Positions 17,536-26,561 of a stretch of 64,000 nt of DNA are shown here, one piece after another. The notes beneath the pieces were generated by a model. The model saw nothing but the letters and a program-made list of their open reading frames with translations, made no database searches and was not told where the DNA came from. Numbering within the stretch: the stretch's first letter is position 1; every line of letters begins with the position of its first letter. The translations under genes and the position numbers were made by a program. Source of the stretch: Ruminococcus sp. (GTDB lineage Bacteria; Bacillota; Clostridia; Oscillospirales; Ruminococcaceae); assembly GCA_019420505.1 (NCBI GenBank), contig JAHZHC010000027.1:1-64000 (forward strand), given 5' to 3'.

Positions 17536-17564
17536 TTGTAATTTATTCTGAAAAGGTGTATTAT
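17536..17564 (+). promoter_or_regulatory. Promoter of the DAHP synthase gene
   Basis: TTGTAA 17536-17541, 17 bp, TATTAT 17559-17564. The expected start is near 17571, which places the first pairing element of the leader at the very 5' end of the RNA. Confidence 0.65.
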
Positions 17565-17570
17565 TATATA

Positions 17571-17683
17571 TGTCCGATAGCGCTTTGGTGCTTTTAAGGC
17601 ATGAGATTTTAAAGCGGTAAATCGAACCGGACGGTTACATGAGTTGCTTTATCAGCAATTCTGTAAATTTTGGAGGTTAAATT
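17571..17683 (+). promoter_or_regulatory. Structured 5' leader of the DAHP synthase mRNA (riboswitch-like, unassigned)
   Basis: About 113 nt. GTCCG (17572-17576) can pair with CGGAC (17628-17632), enclosing CGCTTT (17581-17586) with AAAGCG (17611-17616), which encloses GTGC/GCAT. A separate 8-bp hairpin at 17641-17661 (GAGTTGCT/AGCAATTC) precedes the RBS TGGAGG. No known class was recognised: T-box, glycine and c-di-GMP core motifs are absent. A role in amino-acid or metabolite control of aromatic synthesis is inference. Confidence 0.5.
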
Positions 17684-18712
17684 ATGGGTATGAATTTTAA
17701 AAGAAAACTGCCGATTCCGAAGGTTATAAAAGAACAGTTTCCGCTTTCAGAAAAAATAATTGCACACAAGGCTGAACGGGATGAAGAGATCAGAAAGGTT
17801 TTTACCGGTGAGCTTAATAAGCTTTTGCTCGTTATCGGACCTTGTTCCGCAGACAGAGAAGACTCTGTTATGGATTATATCTACAGATTGAAAGATATTC
17901 AGGAAAAAGTCAAGGATAAGATCATAATTATTCCGAGAATTTATACTAATAAACCGAGAACTACCGGCTTGGGCTATAAGGGCATGGTTCATCAGCCTGA
18001 TCCTACAAAAGAAGAGGATATGCTTGAGGGATTGATTGCTATCAGAAAGCTTCATACAAGAGCAATTGAGGAAACCGGTCTTACTTGTGCTGATGAAATG
18101 CTTTATCCTGAAAATTACAGATATCTTTCGGATTTGCTTTCTTATACTGCAATCGGAGCTCGTTCTGTTGAAGATCAGCAGCACAGAATCACTACCAGCG
18201 GAATGGATATTCCGGCGGGTATGAAGAATCCGACCAGCGGTGATTTATCTGTAATGATGAATTCAATTACTGCTGCTCAGAACAGTCATACCTTCCTTTA
18301 CAGAGGCTGGGAGGTTGAAACCTCAGGAAATCCGCTTGCACATGCCGTTCTCAGAGGGTATGTAAATAAACACGGTCAGGCTCATCCAAACTATCATTAT
18401 GAAGATTTACAGCTTCTTTGCAGTCTTTATGCAGAAGGCGATTATCAGAATCCGGCTGTAATTATTGATACAAACCACAGTAATTCAGGGAAAAAATATA
18501 TTGAACAGCCGAGAATATGCAAAGAAGTATTGCATTCAATGCGCCATTCTGCTGACATCGGTAAAATCGTTAAAGGATTTATGATAGAAAGCTATATTGA
18601 AGACGGAGCGCAAAAGATCTGTGACGGCGTTTACGGAAAATCAATTACTGATCCTTGTCTTGGCTGGGAGAAGTCTGAAAAGCTGATTTTGGATATTGCA
18701 GATCTGATTTAA
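17684..18712 (+). CDS. 3-deoxy-7-phosphoheptulonate (DAHP) synthase, class I AroF/AroG type
   Basis: First enzyme of the shikimate pathway: condenses phosphoenolpyruvate and erythrose 4-phosphate to DAHP. The 342-residue length and the motifs LLVIGPCSADRED (about 48-60), PRIYTNKPRTTGLGYKG, GARSVEDQQHR (substrate and metal pocket) and IIDTNHSNSGKK are those of the AroG/F/H (type I-alpha) enzymes. There is no chorismate mutase or ACT domain fused. The N-terminal extension before the barrel is present, which in this family carries the Phe/Tyr/Trp feedback site; which amino acid is sensed is not readable. It has its own promoter, a structured leader and a terminator, and no other aromatic gene is adjacent. 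Confidence 0.95.
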   Translation: MGMNFKRKLPIPKVIKEQFPLSEKIIAHKAERDEEIRKVFTGELNKLLLVIGPCSADREDSVMDYIYRLKDIQEKVKDKIIIIPRIYTNKPRTTGLGYKGMVHQPDPTKEEDMLEGLIAIRKLHTRAIEETGLTCADEMLYPENYRYLSDLLSYTAIGARSVEDQQHRITTSGMDIPAGMKNPTSGDLSVMMNSITAAQNSHTFLYRGWEVETSGNPLAHAVLRGYVNKHGQAHPNYHYEDLQLLCSLYAEGDYQNPAVIIDTNHSNSGKKYIEQPRICKEVLHSMRHSADIGKIVKGFMIESYIEDGAQKICDGVYGKSITDPCLGWEKSEKLILDIADLI

Positions 18713-18730
18713 TAAGATATAGATTTACTT

Positions 18731-18760
18731 ACCGCAGGGATTTCTCTGCGGTATTTTTTT
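18731..18760 (+). terminator. Terminator of the DAHP synthase gene
   Basis: Stem ACCGCAGGGA/TCTCTGCGGT (18731-18740 with 18743-18752; 7-10 bp) followed by a T run. Confidence 0.88.
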
Positions 18761-18820
18761 ATCAAAACAATATCGTGATATCGCCCGTCCAGTGAAAGGA
18801 ATAGTGATTTATAATTTTCG

Positions 18821-18962
18821 CAAACCTGCCACAGCGAGGTCAAAGCTTTAGATATCACGAACTGATAACGTGATTTGCGCCGTCTGCGTTAAGACCCCCC
18901 TCTACTAATAGGCTTATTTTGAGGTTTTTTGCACGCAAACGTGCAACTTTGAATGAAATATG
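18821..18962 (-). repeat. Intergenic repeat element, copy A
   Basis: Read on the minus strand: a 69-bp module (18962-18894) identical by eye to 35924-35992, containing the hairpin TTGCACG-TTTG-CGTGCAA, followed by a degenerate 58-60-bp module (18880-18821) with the landmarks CACGTTATC, GTGATATC and AGCTTTGACCTCGCTG. No open reading frame and no transposase are associated. Confidence 0.85.
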
Positions 18963-19441
18963 AATAAAATTCGGAACTTTATACAAATTTAAACAAAAAT
19001 AATTGTGCAATAATTACAAGAATTTTTTAGGAAGAATTGTGTATAATAAGTTTGGTTTTAAATGAAAATCTAATATCAGTCATTTTAATTTTAAATTAAA
19101 TTTTTAGTCAAGATGCACAGATATATTTTAAACATCAATTTACAAGAAGTTTCCTTATAATACTTTTTATCGTCAAAATGCACAAAAAGTAGTGTCGAAT
19201 TATTTCGAAATAAATTTATGCGATTTTATATGGGTTTAATAAGAAAAATTTTTGGATTCACAAAAAAATCACGTATTTTCGGCTTTTTCGTAAGATAATT
19301 TGATTTTTTTAGAGATAATAATAAAAAAGAAATTAATGTTGCAATTCGTTTGTTTTTGTGCAGATTGCACATAGATAAAATATCGAATTTTGTATATATT
19401 GCTGTATTTCAGCCTTTTAAAGAATAAATTTATTATAATCA
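18963..19441. other. A+T-rich non-coding stretch upstream of the sugar ABC operon
   Basis: About 480 bp without a plausible gene on either strand. It is very A+T rich, with several A and T tracts and a short GTGCA-GAT-TGCAC palindrome near 19360. Nothing else recognisable was seen. Confidence 0.6.
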
Positions 19442-19470
19442 TTGACAAATTGGAAATGCTAATGTATAAT
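19442..19470 (+). promoter_or_regulatory. Consensus promoter of the sugar ABC operon
   Basis: TTGACA 19442-19447, 17 bp, TATAAT 19465-19470. Confidence 0.88.
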
Positions 19471-19480
19471 GAGCAAGTGG

Positions 19481-19501
19481 ATTAAAGTAAATTGCTTTAA
19501 T
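19481..19501. promoter_or_regulatory. Operator-like palindrome at the start of the sugar ABC transcript
   Basis: A 21-bp palindrome with arms ATTAAAGTAA and TTGCTTTAAT around 19491, one mismatched pair. Its AAAG/CTTT arms and its place just after the -10 fit a LacI-type sugar repressor site. No LacI gene lies in the window. Confidence 0.65.
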
Positions 19502-19539
19502 ACAGTTAAGTTCAAATCTTTTATTTGGAGGAGAAAAAC

Positions 19540-20904
19540 ATGAATATTAAACGCATTATTTCAATGGCAGCAGCAGCTTCATTGGGCATGACAATGTTGG
19601 CTTCCTGCGGAAGCAACGACGACAGTTCAGACGCTGCTAAAAAAGACAATTCAAGCACTGCTGAAGCAGTAGTTGAAAGAATTGACGGAAAGGGAGCAAC
19701 TATTAAGGTTCTGACCAACCGTACAGACCGTCTTTCACAGGGCGGCGACGGATCAATGGAAGAAAGAACAAAAGCTTTTGAAGAGGCTTTCAATTGTAAG
19801 GTAGAATATACAGGTTTCACAAATTATGCTGATGATGTTTCAAAGATGATGACAACTAAGGATTATGGCGATGTTCTTGCTATTCCTGATTCTGTTGAGC
19901 TTAAAGACCTCGGTAACTTCTTTGAACCTCTCGGTACATACGATGAGTTGAAAGAAACTTATCGTTGGGTTGATAAGAAGATGAGTGACAAGACTGTTTA
20001 CGGTATTGCTACAGGCGGTACAGCAACAGGTATTCTTTATAACACAAAGGTTTGGGCAGATGCAGGAATTACTGAACTTCCTAAGACTCCTGAAGAATTC
20101 ATTGAAGATCTTCAGAAAATCAAGGATAAGGGCGAAGCTATTCCTTATTACACTCAGTTTGCTGACGCAAGCTGGACAATCGGCCAGTGGTCTAACTTGA
20201 TTCTTTCAGCTTCAGGAGATCCTAACTACAACACAGGACTTCTTCAGAACAAAAACGACTTGTTTGCTGAAGACGGCGGTTATTACAAAGTATTTAAGCT
20301 TATGTATGACGTTTTCTCAAATAAGGATTTAATTGAAGAAGATCCTACAACAACTCAGTGGGAAGCTTCAAAACAGTGGTTGGCTGACGGTAAGATCGGT
20401 ACAATGGTAATGGGTTCATGGGCTATCAGCCAGTTTGAAGAAAAGGCTGCTAACAAGGAAGATATCGGATATATGCCTGCTCCATTTACAGTTGACGGCA
20501 AGCAGTATGCTCAGACATCTGCTGACTATTGCCTCGGTGTAAACAAGAACTCTGAAAATAAGGAACTTGCTAAGAAATATGTTGAATGGTTTGCTCTTGA
20601 ATCAGGTTATGCATTTGACGAAGGCATGATTCCTCCGGCTGTAGATTCTGATCTTCCTTCTAACCTTGGCAACTTCAAGGATTGCGTACTCTTCGAAGAG
20701 GAACTTGCTCCTGATGAGCTTCAGGGTAAATTCAACGAAGTTGATAAGGGTTCTGAAGTAGGTACTTTTGACGGAGATGCTGCTAACTTCAAGATCAAGC
20801 TTGCTGAAGCTGCATTTGCAGGCAAGGGTGAAGATGGATTTAAGGCTGTTGTTGAAGACTGCAACAAGAGATGGGCAGAAACAAGAGACAGTGTAATCAA
20901 GTAA
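19540..20904 (+). CDS. Sugar ABC transporter substrate-binding lipoprotein
   Basis: A 454-residue extracellular solute-binding protein of the family 1 (MalE-like) type. A lipoprotein signal peptide ends in the lipobox LASC (Cys about 25), followed by a Ser/Asp-rich tether and the two-lobed binding fold (GIATGGTATGILYNTKVWAD stretch, later GTMVMGSWAISQF). The ATG at 19540 follows GGAGGAG. Codons are strongly biased to a small set, suggesting high expression. A hairpin follows before the permease genes. The ligand is most likely an oligosaccharide, by family and by the two MalF/MalG-type partners; it cannot be named. Confidence 0.93.
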   Translation: MNIKRIISMAAAASLGMTMLASCGSNDDSSDAAKKDNSSTAEAVVERIDGKGATIKVLTNRTDRLSQGGDGSMEERTKAFEEAFNCKVEYTGFTNYADDVSKMMTTKDYGDVLAIPDSVELKDLGNFFEPLGTYDELKETYRWVDKKMSDKTVYGIATGGTATGILYNTKVWADAGITELPKTPEEFIEDLQKIKDKGEAIPYYTQFADASWTIGQWSNLILSASGDPNYNTGLLQNKNDLFAEDGGYYKVFKLMYDVFSNKDLIEEDPTTTQWEASKQWLADGKIGTMVMGSWAISQFEEKAANKEDIGYMPAPFTVDGKQYAQTSADYCLGVNKNSENKELAKKYVEWFALESGYAFDEGMIPPAVDSDLPSNLGNFKDCVLFEEELAPDELQGKFNEVDKGSEVGTFDGDAANFKIKLAEAAFAGKGEDGFKAVVEDCNKRWAETRDSVIK

Positions 20905-20929
20905 ATCCCTTGAATTAAAAATTGAAACT

Positions 20930-20955
20930 TTTAGGGGGATGAATTTCCCCCTAAA
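20930..20955 (+). promoter_or_regulatory. Intercistronic hairpin after the binding-protein gene
   Basis: Nine-base arms TTTAGGGGG and CCCCCTAAA (20930-20938, 20947-20955) without a strong T run. Such hairpins between binding protein and permease genes usually protect the upstream mRNA or cut downstream expression. Confidence 0.7.
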
Positions 20956-20987
20956 TTTATACTTTGATTAGAAAAGGAGGCTGGAAA

Positions 20988-21932
20988 ATGGAGAAAACTT
21001 CCCGTAAATATACTTTTTTAGAATGGTGCAGGACATATAAAGGTCAAAAGCTTATCACCACTATCTTATTTTTGCTTGTACCATTAGCCTTATTAATTAC
21101 TTTTACGTTTATACCGGCTTTTAACATGGTTTATTATAGTTTCCAGGATCGTGACCAGTTTGGTATTGATGCAACATTTGTAGGTCTTGATAACTACAAG
21201 ACGGTGTTTACTAATCCTGACTATTTTATTACTTTCCAAACAAGCCTTTATTATCTGGTAGGTTCGTTTATTCAGCAGATTATTGCTTTGCTGGTAGCAT
21301 CGATTCTTTGTTCAAAAATAAGACTTAAAGGTCTTTTTAAAGGCACATTATTCTTCCCTTATCTTATGAACGGAGTTGCTGTTGCACTGATTTTCCAGAG
21401 ATTCTTTTCAAAGGGAAGTCCTCCGCTTACGAGTGAAGGCACACTTAATGCTATTATTGAATTATTTGGCGGTGATCCCGTAAAGTGGCTTACTACTCCA
21501 TGGCTTGCTAACTGCTGCTTAGTATTTGTATCAATGTGGAGATATATTGGTTTTGATATAATTATGTATATGGGTGCTATTCAGTCTATCAGCCCTGATC
21601 TTTATGAGGCTTCAGATCTGGACGGCGCTAATCCGTGGCAGAGATTCCGATATATTGTCTTTCCAGGAATCAAGCCGATTATTTCACTTCAGTTAATTCT
21701 TGCCGTAAAGGGTGCAATTTCAGTATTTGAGGTACCTTATATTATCACAGGCGGTAAGAACGGAACATCTACTTTCGTTATTAAGACGATCGATACGGCG
21801 TTTATTTATAAGAAAATGGGACTTGCGTCGGCGATGGCTGTTGTTTTGCTTATAATTATTATAGTTGTAACGCTGATACAACAGGCATTTTTTAAGGAAA
21901 ACGATGACGGGCCTAAGAAATCTAAAAGATAG
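20988..21932 (+). CDS. Sugar ABC transporter permease, MalF/UgpA type
   Basis: A 314-residue inner-membrane subunit with six transmembrane helices and the EAA loop (LYEASDLDGANPWQRFRYIV about residue 205-225) that contacts the ATPase. The ATG at 20988 has AAGGAGG nine bases upstream. Together with the next gene it forms the translocation pore for the substrate delivered by the lipoprotein. No ATPase gene is in the operon, so a shared MsmK/UgpC-type ATPase encoded elsewhere would be needed, as is common for such importers in Firmicutes. Confidence 0.93.
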   Translation: MEKTSRKYTFLEWCRTYKGQKLITTILFLLVPLALLITFTFIPAFNMVYYSFQDRDQFGIDATFVGLDNYKTVFTNPDYFITFQTSLYYLVGSFIQQIIALLVASILCSKIRLKGLFKGTLFFPYLMNGVAVALIFQRFFSKGSPPLTSEGTLNAIIELFGGDPVKWLTTPWLANCCLVFVSMWRYIGFDIIMYMGAIQSISPDLYEASDLDGANPWQRFRYIVFPGIKPIISLQLILAVKGAISVFEVPYIITGGKNGTSTFVIKTIDTAFIYKKMGLASAMAVVLLIIIIVVTLIQQAFFKENDDGPKKSKR

Positions 21933-21943
21933 GGGGATTGAAT

Positions 21944-22810
21944 ATGGAAAGCTTTGAAAACAGAAAACTGCACACTAAGCATTCGCCCGGAGCAGTAATT
22001 ATGACAATTCTTAAGTATTTGGTTCTTCTTATAGGTTGTGCATTGGTTATACTTCCTATCATAGTAATTTTGTTCGGAGCATTCAAGGATAACAGAGAAT
22101 TCTCAAATTCGGGAATTTTTGATTTGCCTACTCAATTAAGGTGGGAAAACTTTGTTACTGCATTTATTGATGGTAATGTTCTTATTGGTTTAAAGAATAC
22201 TGCTATTATTTTAGTAATTTCGTGTCTGGGTTCTATTATCACCGGTACTATGACGGCTTTTGTAATTCAGAGATTCAACTCTATGCTTACAAAAACAGTT
22301 AAGGCTGCGTTCCTTGTAGCGACACTATTGCCGAATATTTCAATGCAGGTTACTGTATTCCAGATTGTAAACAAGCTTGGACTTTACAACACCATGGCGG
22401 CGCCTATTATTCTTTATGTAGGCACAGACATTATTTCGATATATATCTTCATTCAGTTCCTGAATCAGATTTCTATTTCTCTTGATGAAAGCGGAATTGT
22501 GGATGGGGCGTCATATCCGAGAATATATTTCAGTATTATACTGCCGAACCTGACACCGGCTATTGCGACGGTATTGATCATTAAGTTTGTAAGCATATAC
22601 AATGATTTCTATACTCCTCAGCTGTATATGACAAAAACAGAATTATCCGTTGTATCTACTGCACTTTATAACTTTGTCGGACCGTTCGGCGCTAAATGGG
22701 AGATAATCTTTGCGGGAATTATTATTGCGATCATACCTACGCTGATTATATTCCTTACTCTTCAGAAATACATTTACAGCGGTTTGGTTTCAGGTGCTGT
22801 AAAAGAATAA
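21944..22810 (+). CDS. Sugar ABC transporter permease, MalG/UgpE type
   Basis: A 288-residue partner permease with six predicted transmembrane helices and the EAA loop ESGIVDGASYPRIYFSIILP (about residue 185-205). It starts 11 bases after the first permease; the ATG at 21944 is seven bases from AGGGGG, whereas the TTG two codons earlier would be too close. A terminator follows, so the operon is binding protein, MalF-type, MalG-type, with no hydrolase or regulator. Confidence 0.93.
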   Translation: MESFENRKLHTKHSPGAVIMTILKYLVLLIGCALVILPIIVILFGAFKDNREFSNSGIFDLPTQLRWENFVTAFIDGNVLIGLKNTAIILVISCLGSIITGTMTAFVIQRFNSMLTKTVKAAFLVATLLPNISMQVTVFQIVNKLGLYNTMAAPIILYVGTDIISIYIFIQFLNQISISLDESGIVDGASYPRIYFSIILPNLTPAIATVLIIKFVSIYNDFYTPQLYMTKTELSVVSTALYNFVGPFGAKWEIIFAGIIIAIIPTLIIFLTLQKYIYSGLVSGAVKE

Positions 22811-22830
22811 AATCATTATGATTTCATAAG

Positions 22831-22860
22831 CTGTCCTGCTGATGCGGGGCAGTTTTTTAT
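22831..22860 (+). terminator. Terminator of the sugar ABC operon
   Basis: Stem CTGTCCTG/CGGGGCAG (22831-22838 with 22845-22852, two wobbles) then six T. Confidence 0.82.
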
Positions 22861-22943
22861 TTAATGAGTATATGCTTAATTTTATATCTACGATATATTT
22901 TTCACTTTAACTTTACTTATGCAATATATTTCCAGGATTGATT

Positions 22944-22987
22944 ATATAAAAAAACAGTCCATAAAAAGCGATTGCTTTTTATGGACT
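22944..22987 (-). terminator. Terminator of putP
   Basis: A perfect 14-bp stem (22956-22969 with 22974-22987) with a 4-nt loop; on the minus strand it is followed by a run of T. Confidence 0.9.
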
Positions 22988-23009
22988 TAATGCTGTATTG
23001 TAAAAATAA

Positions 23010-24546
23010 TTATTTCATTGCAGCTACCTTTTCAAATTCATCTGTTATCTCTTTTTCGGGAGCTTTGGTAAGGAGAGATACAACTAATATTGCTATTGAA
23101 GCGCATATGAATGCGGGCAATAATTCATATATATCCCATACGCCGCCAAGAGGTTTTACGGCATATTTCCATACAAACACCATAACTCCTCCAACGATCA
23201 TTCCTGAAAAGTGCACCCCATTTATTTGAACGCTTCCAGAACAGAGCGAACAGCATTACCGGTCCGAATGTAGCTCCGAAGCCTGCCCATGCAAAGGATA
23301 CGATTCCGAATACTGAACTGTCAGGATCCCAAGCGATTATGATACCGATAAGTGCAATAACTACTAATGTCATTCTTGCTACGATCATAGAAGCTTTTTC
23401 TGAAATCTTTACTTTAAACACCTTTGGCAGGATATTCTGAGATACACTTGAAGATGCGGCAAGCAACTGGGAGTCGGAAGTTGACATTGTAGAAGCCATA
23501 ATACCTGCAAGGATAACACCGGCGATAAGCGCTGGTATTACACCATATGTACTCAGCAGACTTGAGATTTTAACGATAATTGTTTCAGCCTGACTGCCTT
23601 CAAGTGCTTCAACCTTGCCGGCATTGCTCATTGCAAGACCAACAATACCGATAAATACTGCAATGCCGAGTGAAATGACAACCCAGACAGAAGCAATTCT
23701 TCTTGAAGTCTTGATTTTGCTGCTGTCCTCTATAGCCATAAATCTTAAAAGAATATGAGGCATTCCGAAATAGCCTAATCCCCATGCAAGGGTGGAAACT
23801 ATTTTAATAATTCCGTAAGATGATTCAGTACCTGTTTCAGAATTAAATATTGAATTCATTGAAAAATATCCTGGGAGAGATTTTGCATTGTCTATTACGG
23901 CATCAAATCCGCCGGCAACATTTATTCCGAAGCCTAAAACAATAAGTAATGCAATTGTCATTATAATGCTTTGTATAAGGTCTGTTGTACTTGCGGCAAG
24001 AAATCCTCCGAGACAGGTATATGCAATAATTATTAATGCACTGATTATCATTGCAGTATGATAGTTGATACCAAAAAGGCTTGAAAAAAGCTTTCCGCAG
24101 GCTGCAAAGCCTGAGCCGGTATAAGGGATAAAGAAGATTACGATAATGAGTGCGGAAATTCCTAAAAGAATATTTTTGTTATCCCGATAACGGTTGGAGA
24201 AAAAGTCGGGTATTGTAATTGAATTTTGGCAATGTTTTGAATAATGCCGTAATCTTTTTGCTACAATAAGCCAGTTTACATATGTACCGATTGCCAGACC
24301 GATAGCAGTCCAGCCTGCATCAGCACAGCCGCTTAAATAAGCAACTCCGGGAACGCCCATGAGGAGATAGCTGCTCATATCGGACGCTTCGGCACTCATT
24401 GCGGTAACGATAGGTCCAAGCTTTCTTCCGCCGAGATAAAAATCATCGACAGTATTGTTTTTCTTTGACAGTCTTATTCCCACATATAGTATCATTAATA
24501 GATACACTACTATGGAAACAAGCATCAGGATTTGTTCTCTTGTCAT
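23010..24546 (-). pseudogene. putP: Sodium/proline symporter PutP, broken by a +1 frameshift
   Basis: Sodium:solute symporter family protein, probably proline uptake. The main frame gives 473 residues with about 12 transmembrane helices and PutP-like motifs (DFYLGGRKLGPIVTAMSAEA, ASDMSSYLLMGVPGVAYLSG region, MASTMSTSDSQLLAASS). After residue about 443 (KRSNKWG) it runs into unrelated sequence, while the true C terminus (GMIVGGVMVFVWK to the end) is in another frame, read from about 23210 to 23010. Removing one base from the AAAA at 23207-23210 joins the two into one protein of about 511 residues. Either a real inactivating or phase-variable mutation, or a sequencing error. Promoter and terminator are intact. 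Confidence 0.88.
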
Positions 24547-24579
24547 ATTTTTACTCCTTTTTAATTAATTATAGATATA

Positions 24580-24608
24580 ATTATATCAGAAAGTGCGGAA
24601 TATGGCAA
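24580..24608 (-). promoter_or_regulatory. Promoter of putP
   Basis: Minus strand TTGCCA (24608-24603), 17 bp, TATAAT (24585-24580). The -10 sits in the perfect palindrome GATATAATTATATC. Confidence 0.72.
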
Positions 24609-24687
24609 GCTTTGCAGTGAAAAAACGGCATTCTGCAATTATAATCAAGTGTTTTTTTGTATAATTTGACATAAAAAATAAGGAAAT

Positions 24688-24722
24688 AATAAAAAAACGG
24701 GTCGGCATTAAGCTGACCCGTT
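24688..24722 (-). terminator. Terminator of glyS
   Basis: Stem AACGGGTCGGC/GCTGACCCGTT (24696-24706 with 24712-24722); on the minus strand a run of seven T follows. Confidence 0.88.
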
Positions 24723-24737
24723 AAACATTTAATAGTA

Positions 24738-26120
24738 TTAGTAAGCGATTTTTGCTTCTATATAAGCTTCAAGCTCGTCGATATTAACTCTTTCCTGTTC
24801 CATCGTATCACGGTCACGGACTGTTACGCAATGATCCTCAAGAGTATCAAAGTCGTAAGTGATGCAGAAAGGTGTACCGATTTCATCCTGACGGCGATAT
24901 CTTTTGCCGATTGCTCCTGCTTCGTCGTACTCAACATTAAACTTCTTGCAAAGCTGAGCAAAAAGCTCCTGAGCCGGTTCTTTAAGCTTTTTAACCAATG
25001 GCAGAACGCAGGCTTTAACTGGTGCGAGTGCAGGGTGAAGTCTCATTACTGTACGCACATCATTTTTTTCGGCATCGATGACTTCCTCATCATATGCTTC
25101 GGTAACTATAGAAAGGAACAATCTTTCAACACCCAATGAAGGCTCAATAACATAAGGAATATATTTTGAATTATCTTCAGGGTCAAAGTATTCAAGGGAT
25201 TTGCCGCTATGTTCCATATGCTGAGTAAGGTCATAGTCTGTTCTGTCGGCGATTCCCCAAAGCTCTCCCCATCCGAACGGGAAGAGATATTCAAAGTCAG
25301 TTGTTGCTTTTGAATAGAAGCAAAGCTCTTCAGGATCGTGATCTCTGAGTCTGAGGTTATCTTCCTTGATGCCCAGTCCTAACAGGAAGTCTTTGCAGTA
25401 TGTTCTCCAATACTGGAACCATTCAAGGTCAGTGCCCGGTTTACAGAAAAACTCAAGCTCCATTTGCTCAAATTCTCTTACACGGAAGATAAAGTTACCC
25501 GGAGTAATTTCGTTTCTGAATGATTTACCGATCTGTCCGACGCCGAAAGGAACTTTCTTTCGTGAGGTTCTTTGGATATTAGCAAAGTTTACAAATATAC
25601 CCTGAGCTGTTTCGGGGCGGAGATAAAGCTCGGATTTTGAATCCTCCGTAACGCCCTGAAAAGTTTTGAACATAAGGTTAAATTGTCTGATATCAGTAAA
25701 ATCAGCCTTGCCGCATTCGGGGCAGACAATTTCTTTTTCTCTGATATAATCCATCATCTGCTGATTTGTCCATCCTGCAGGGTTGGTACCGTCGAAGTTC
25801 TCAATAAGATTATCCGCTCTGTGTCGTGTTTTACATGATTTACAGTCCATAAGAGGGTCTGAAAAACCGCCAAGGTGTCCTGAAGCTACCCATGTTTCCG
25901 GATTCATAAGAATAGCGGAATCAAGACCGACGTTTAAAGGCGTTTCCTGTACAAATTTTTTCCACCATGCTTTTTTTATATTATTTTTCAGTTCGACGCC
26001 GTAAGGGCCGTAATCCCAAGTATTTGCAAGACCGCCGTAGATTTCGCTTCCTGAGTAAACAAAGCCTCTGTTTTTACAAAGGGCGACGATTTTATCCATT
26101 GTTTTTTCTGTATTCAGCAT
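24738..26120 (-). CDS. glyS: Glycyl-tRNA synthetase, single-chain alpha2 type
   Basis: Charges tRNA-Gly with glycine in the cytoplasm. The 460-residue length and sequence are those of the bacterial homodimeric class II enzyme: N terminus [20 protein letters not shown], motif 2 region with [20 protein letters not shown], and motif 3 [11 protein letters not shown] zinc-binding-like cluster is visible (CKSCKTRH and CPECG). The C-terminal anticodon-binding domain begins near residue 360 ([14 protein letters not shown]). RBS AAGGAG upstream. The leader is only about 30 nt, so no T-box controls it. Monocistronic, convergent with nothing. Confidence 0.96.
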   Translation of the reverse strand: MLNTEKTMDKIVALCKNRGFVYSGSEIYGGLANTWDYGPYGVELKNNIKKAWWKKFVQETPLNVGLDSAILMNPETWVASGHLGGFSDPLMDCKSCKTRHRADNLIENFDGTNPAGWTNQQMMDYIREKEIVCPECGKADFTDIRQFNLMFKTFQGVTEDSKSELYLRPETAQGIFVNFANIQRTSRKKVPFGVGQIGKSFRNEITPGNFIFRVREFEQMELEFFCKPGTDLEWFQYWRTYCKDFLLGLGIKEDNLRLRDHDPEELCFYSKATTDFEYLFPFGWGELWGIADRTDYDLTQHMEHSGKSLEYFDPEDNSKYIPYVIEPSLGVERLFLSIVTEAYDEEVIDAEKNDVRTVMRLHPALAPVKACVLPLVKKLKEPAQELFAQLCKKFNVEYDEAGAIGKRYRRQDEIGTPFCITYDFDTLEDHCVTVRDRDTMEQERVNIDELEAYIEAKIAY

Positions 26121-26151
26121 GTTACATTCTCCTTAAAATCATATTATTAAT

Positions 26152-26180
26152 ATTGTATAGCATATTTCAAAATCTGTCAA
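26152..26180 (-). promoter_or_regulatory. Promoter of glyS
   Basis: Minus strand TTGACA (26180-26175), 17 bp, TACAAT (26157-26152). Confidence 0.75.
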
Positions 26181-26184
26181 GGGT

Positions 26185-26465
26185 TATCGCTTAGTATCGA
26201 TTTAATAGCGTAAAAGAGAATAATTTCGGTTTTAAAATTTTCGGCTGATATGGTTATGGAAAAAATTCAAATATTACAATTGGGTAACACTGATATATGC
26301 AAAATGCTTTAATTGGAATAAAAAACCGGCACTGTTTTTGAGTGATTTAACAAAAAATTCACACAATCAAAGAAAATATATGTTACAATTTGTAATAAGT
26401 TTAAACTGATTATAAAATCTTAATAGCCTGAAAAAAGTTTTTGAACATTTTTACTATAAAAAGGC
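26185..26465. other. Non-coding stretch between glyS and the PucR-type gene
   Basis: About 280 bp of A+T-rich sequence holding no plausible gene. Apart from the promoters at its two ends I see nothing in it. Confidence 0.6.
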
Positions 26466-26494
26466 TTGCAAAATTAATCATTTTTTGTTATAAT
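26466..26494 (+). promoter_or_regulatory. Promoter of the PucR-type regulator gene
   Basis: TTGCAA 26466-26471, 17 bp, TATAAT 26489-26494. It rules out a start codon at 26493. Confidence 0.78.
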
Positions 26495-26561
26495 GATAGT
26501 ATGCAGACATATTTATAAAAGGCTTATGTCCAAAATTTTTGCAGGTAAAGGGGAAAATTTT

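Noticed and set aside
17571..17683. tRNA-like reading of the DAHP leader (contains TCGAACC)
   Set aside because: Only about 61 nt between the closing arms, and no D arm or anticodon arm can be drawn.
26493..26561. Earlier start (26493) for the PucR-type regulator
   Set aside because: The ATG at 26493 is inside the -10 hexamer and cannot be transcribed from that promoter; the ATG at 26562 has a good RBS.
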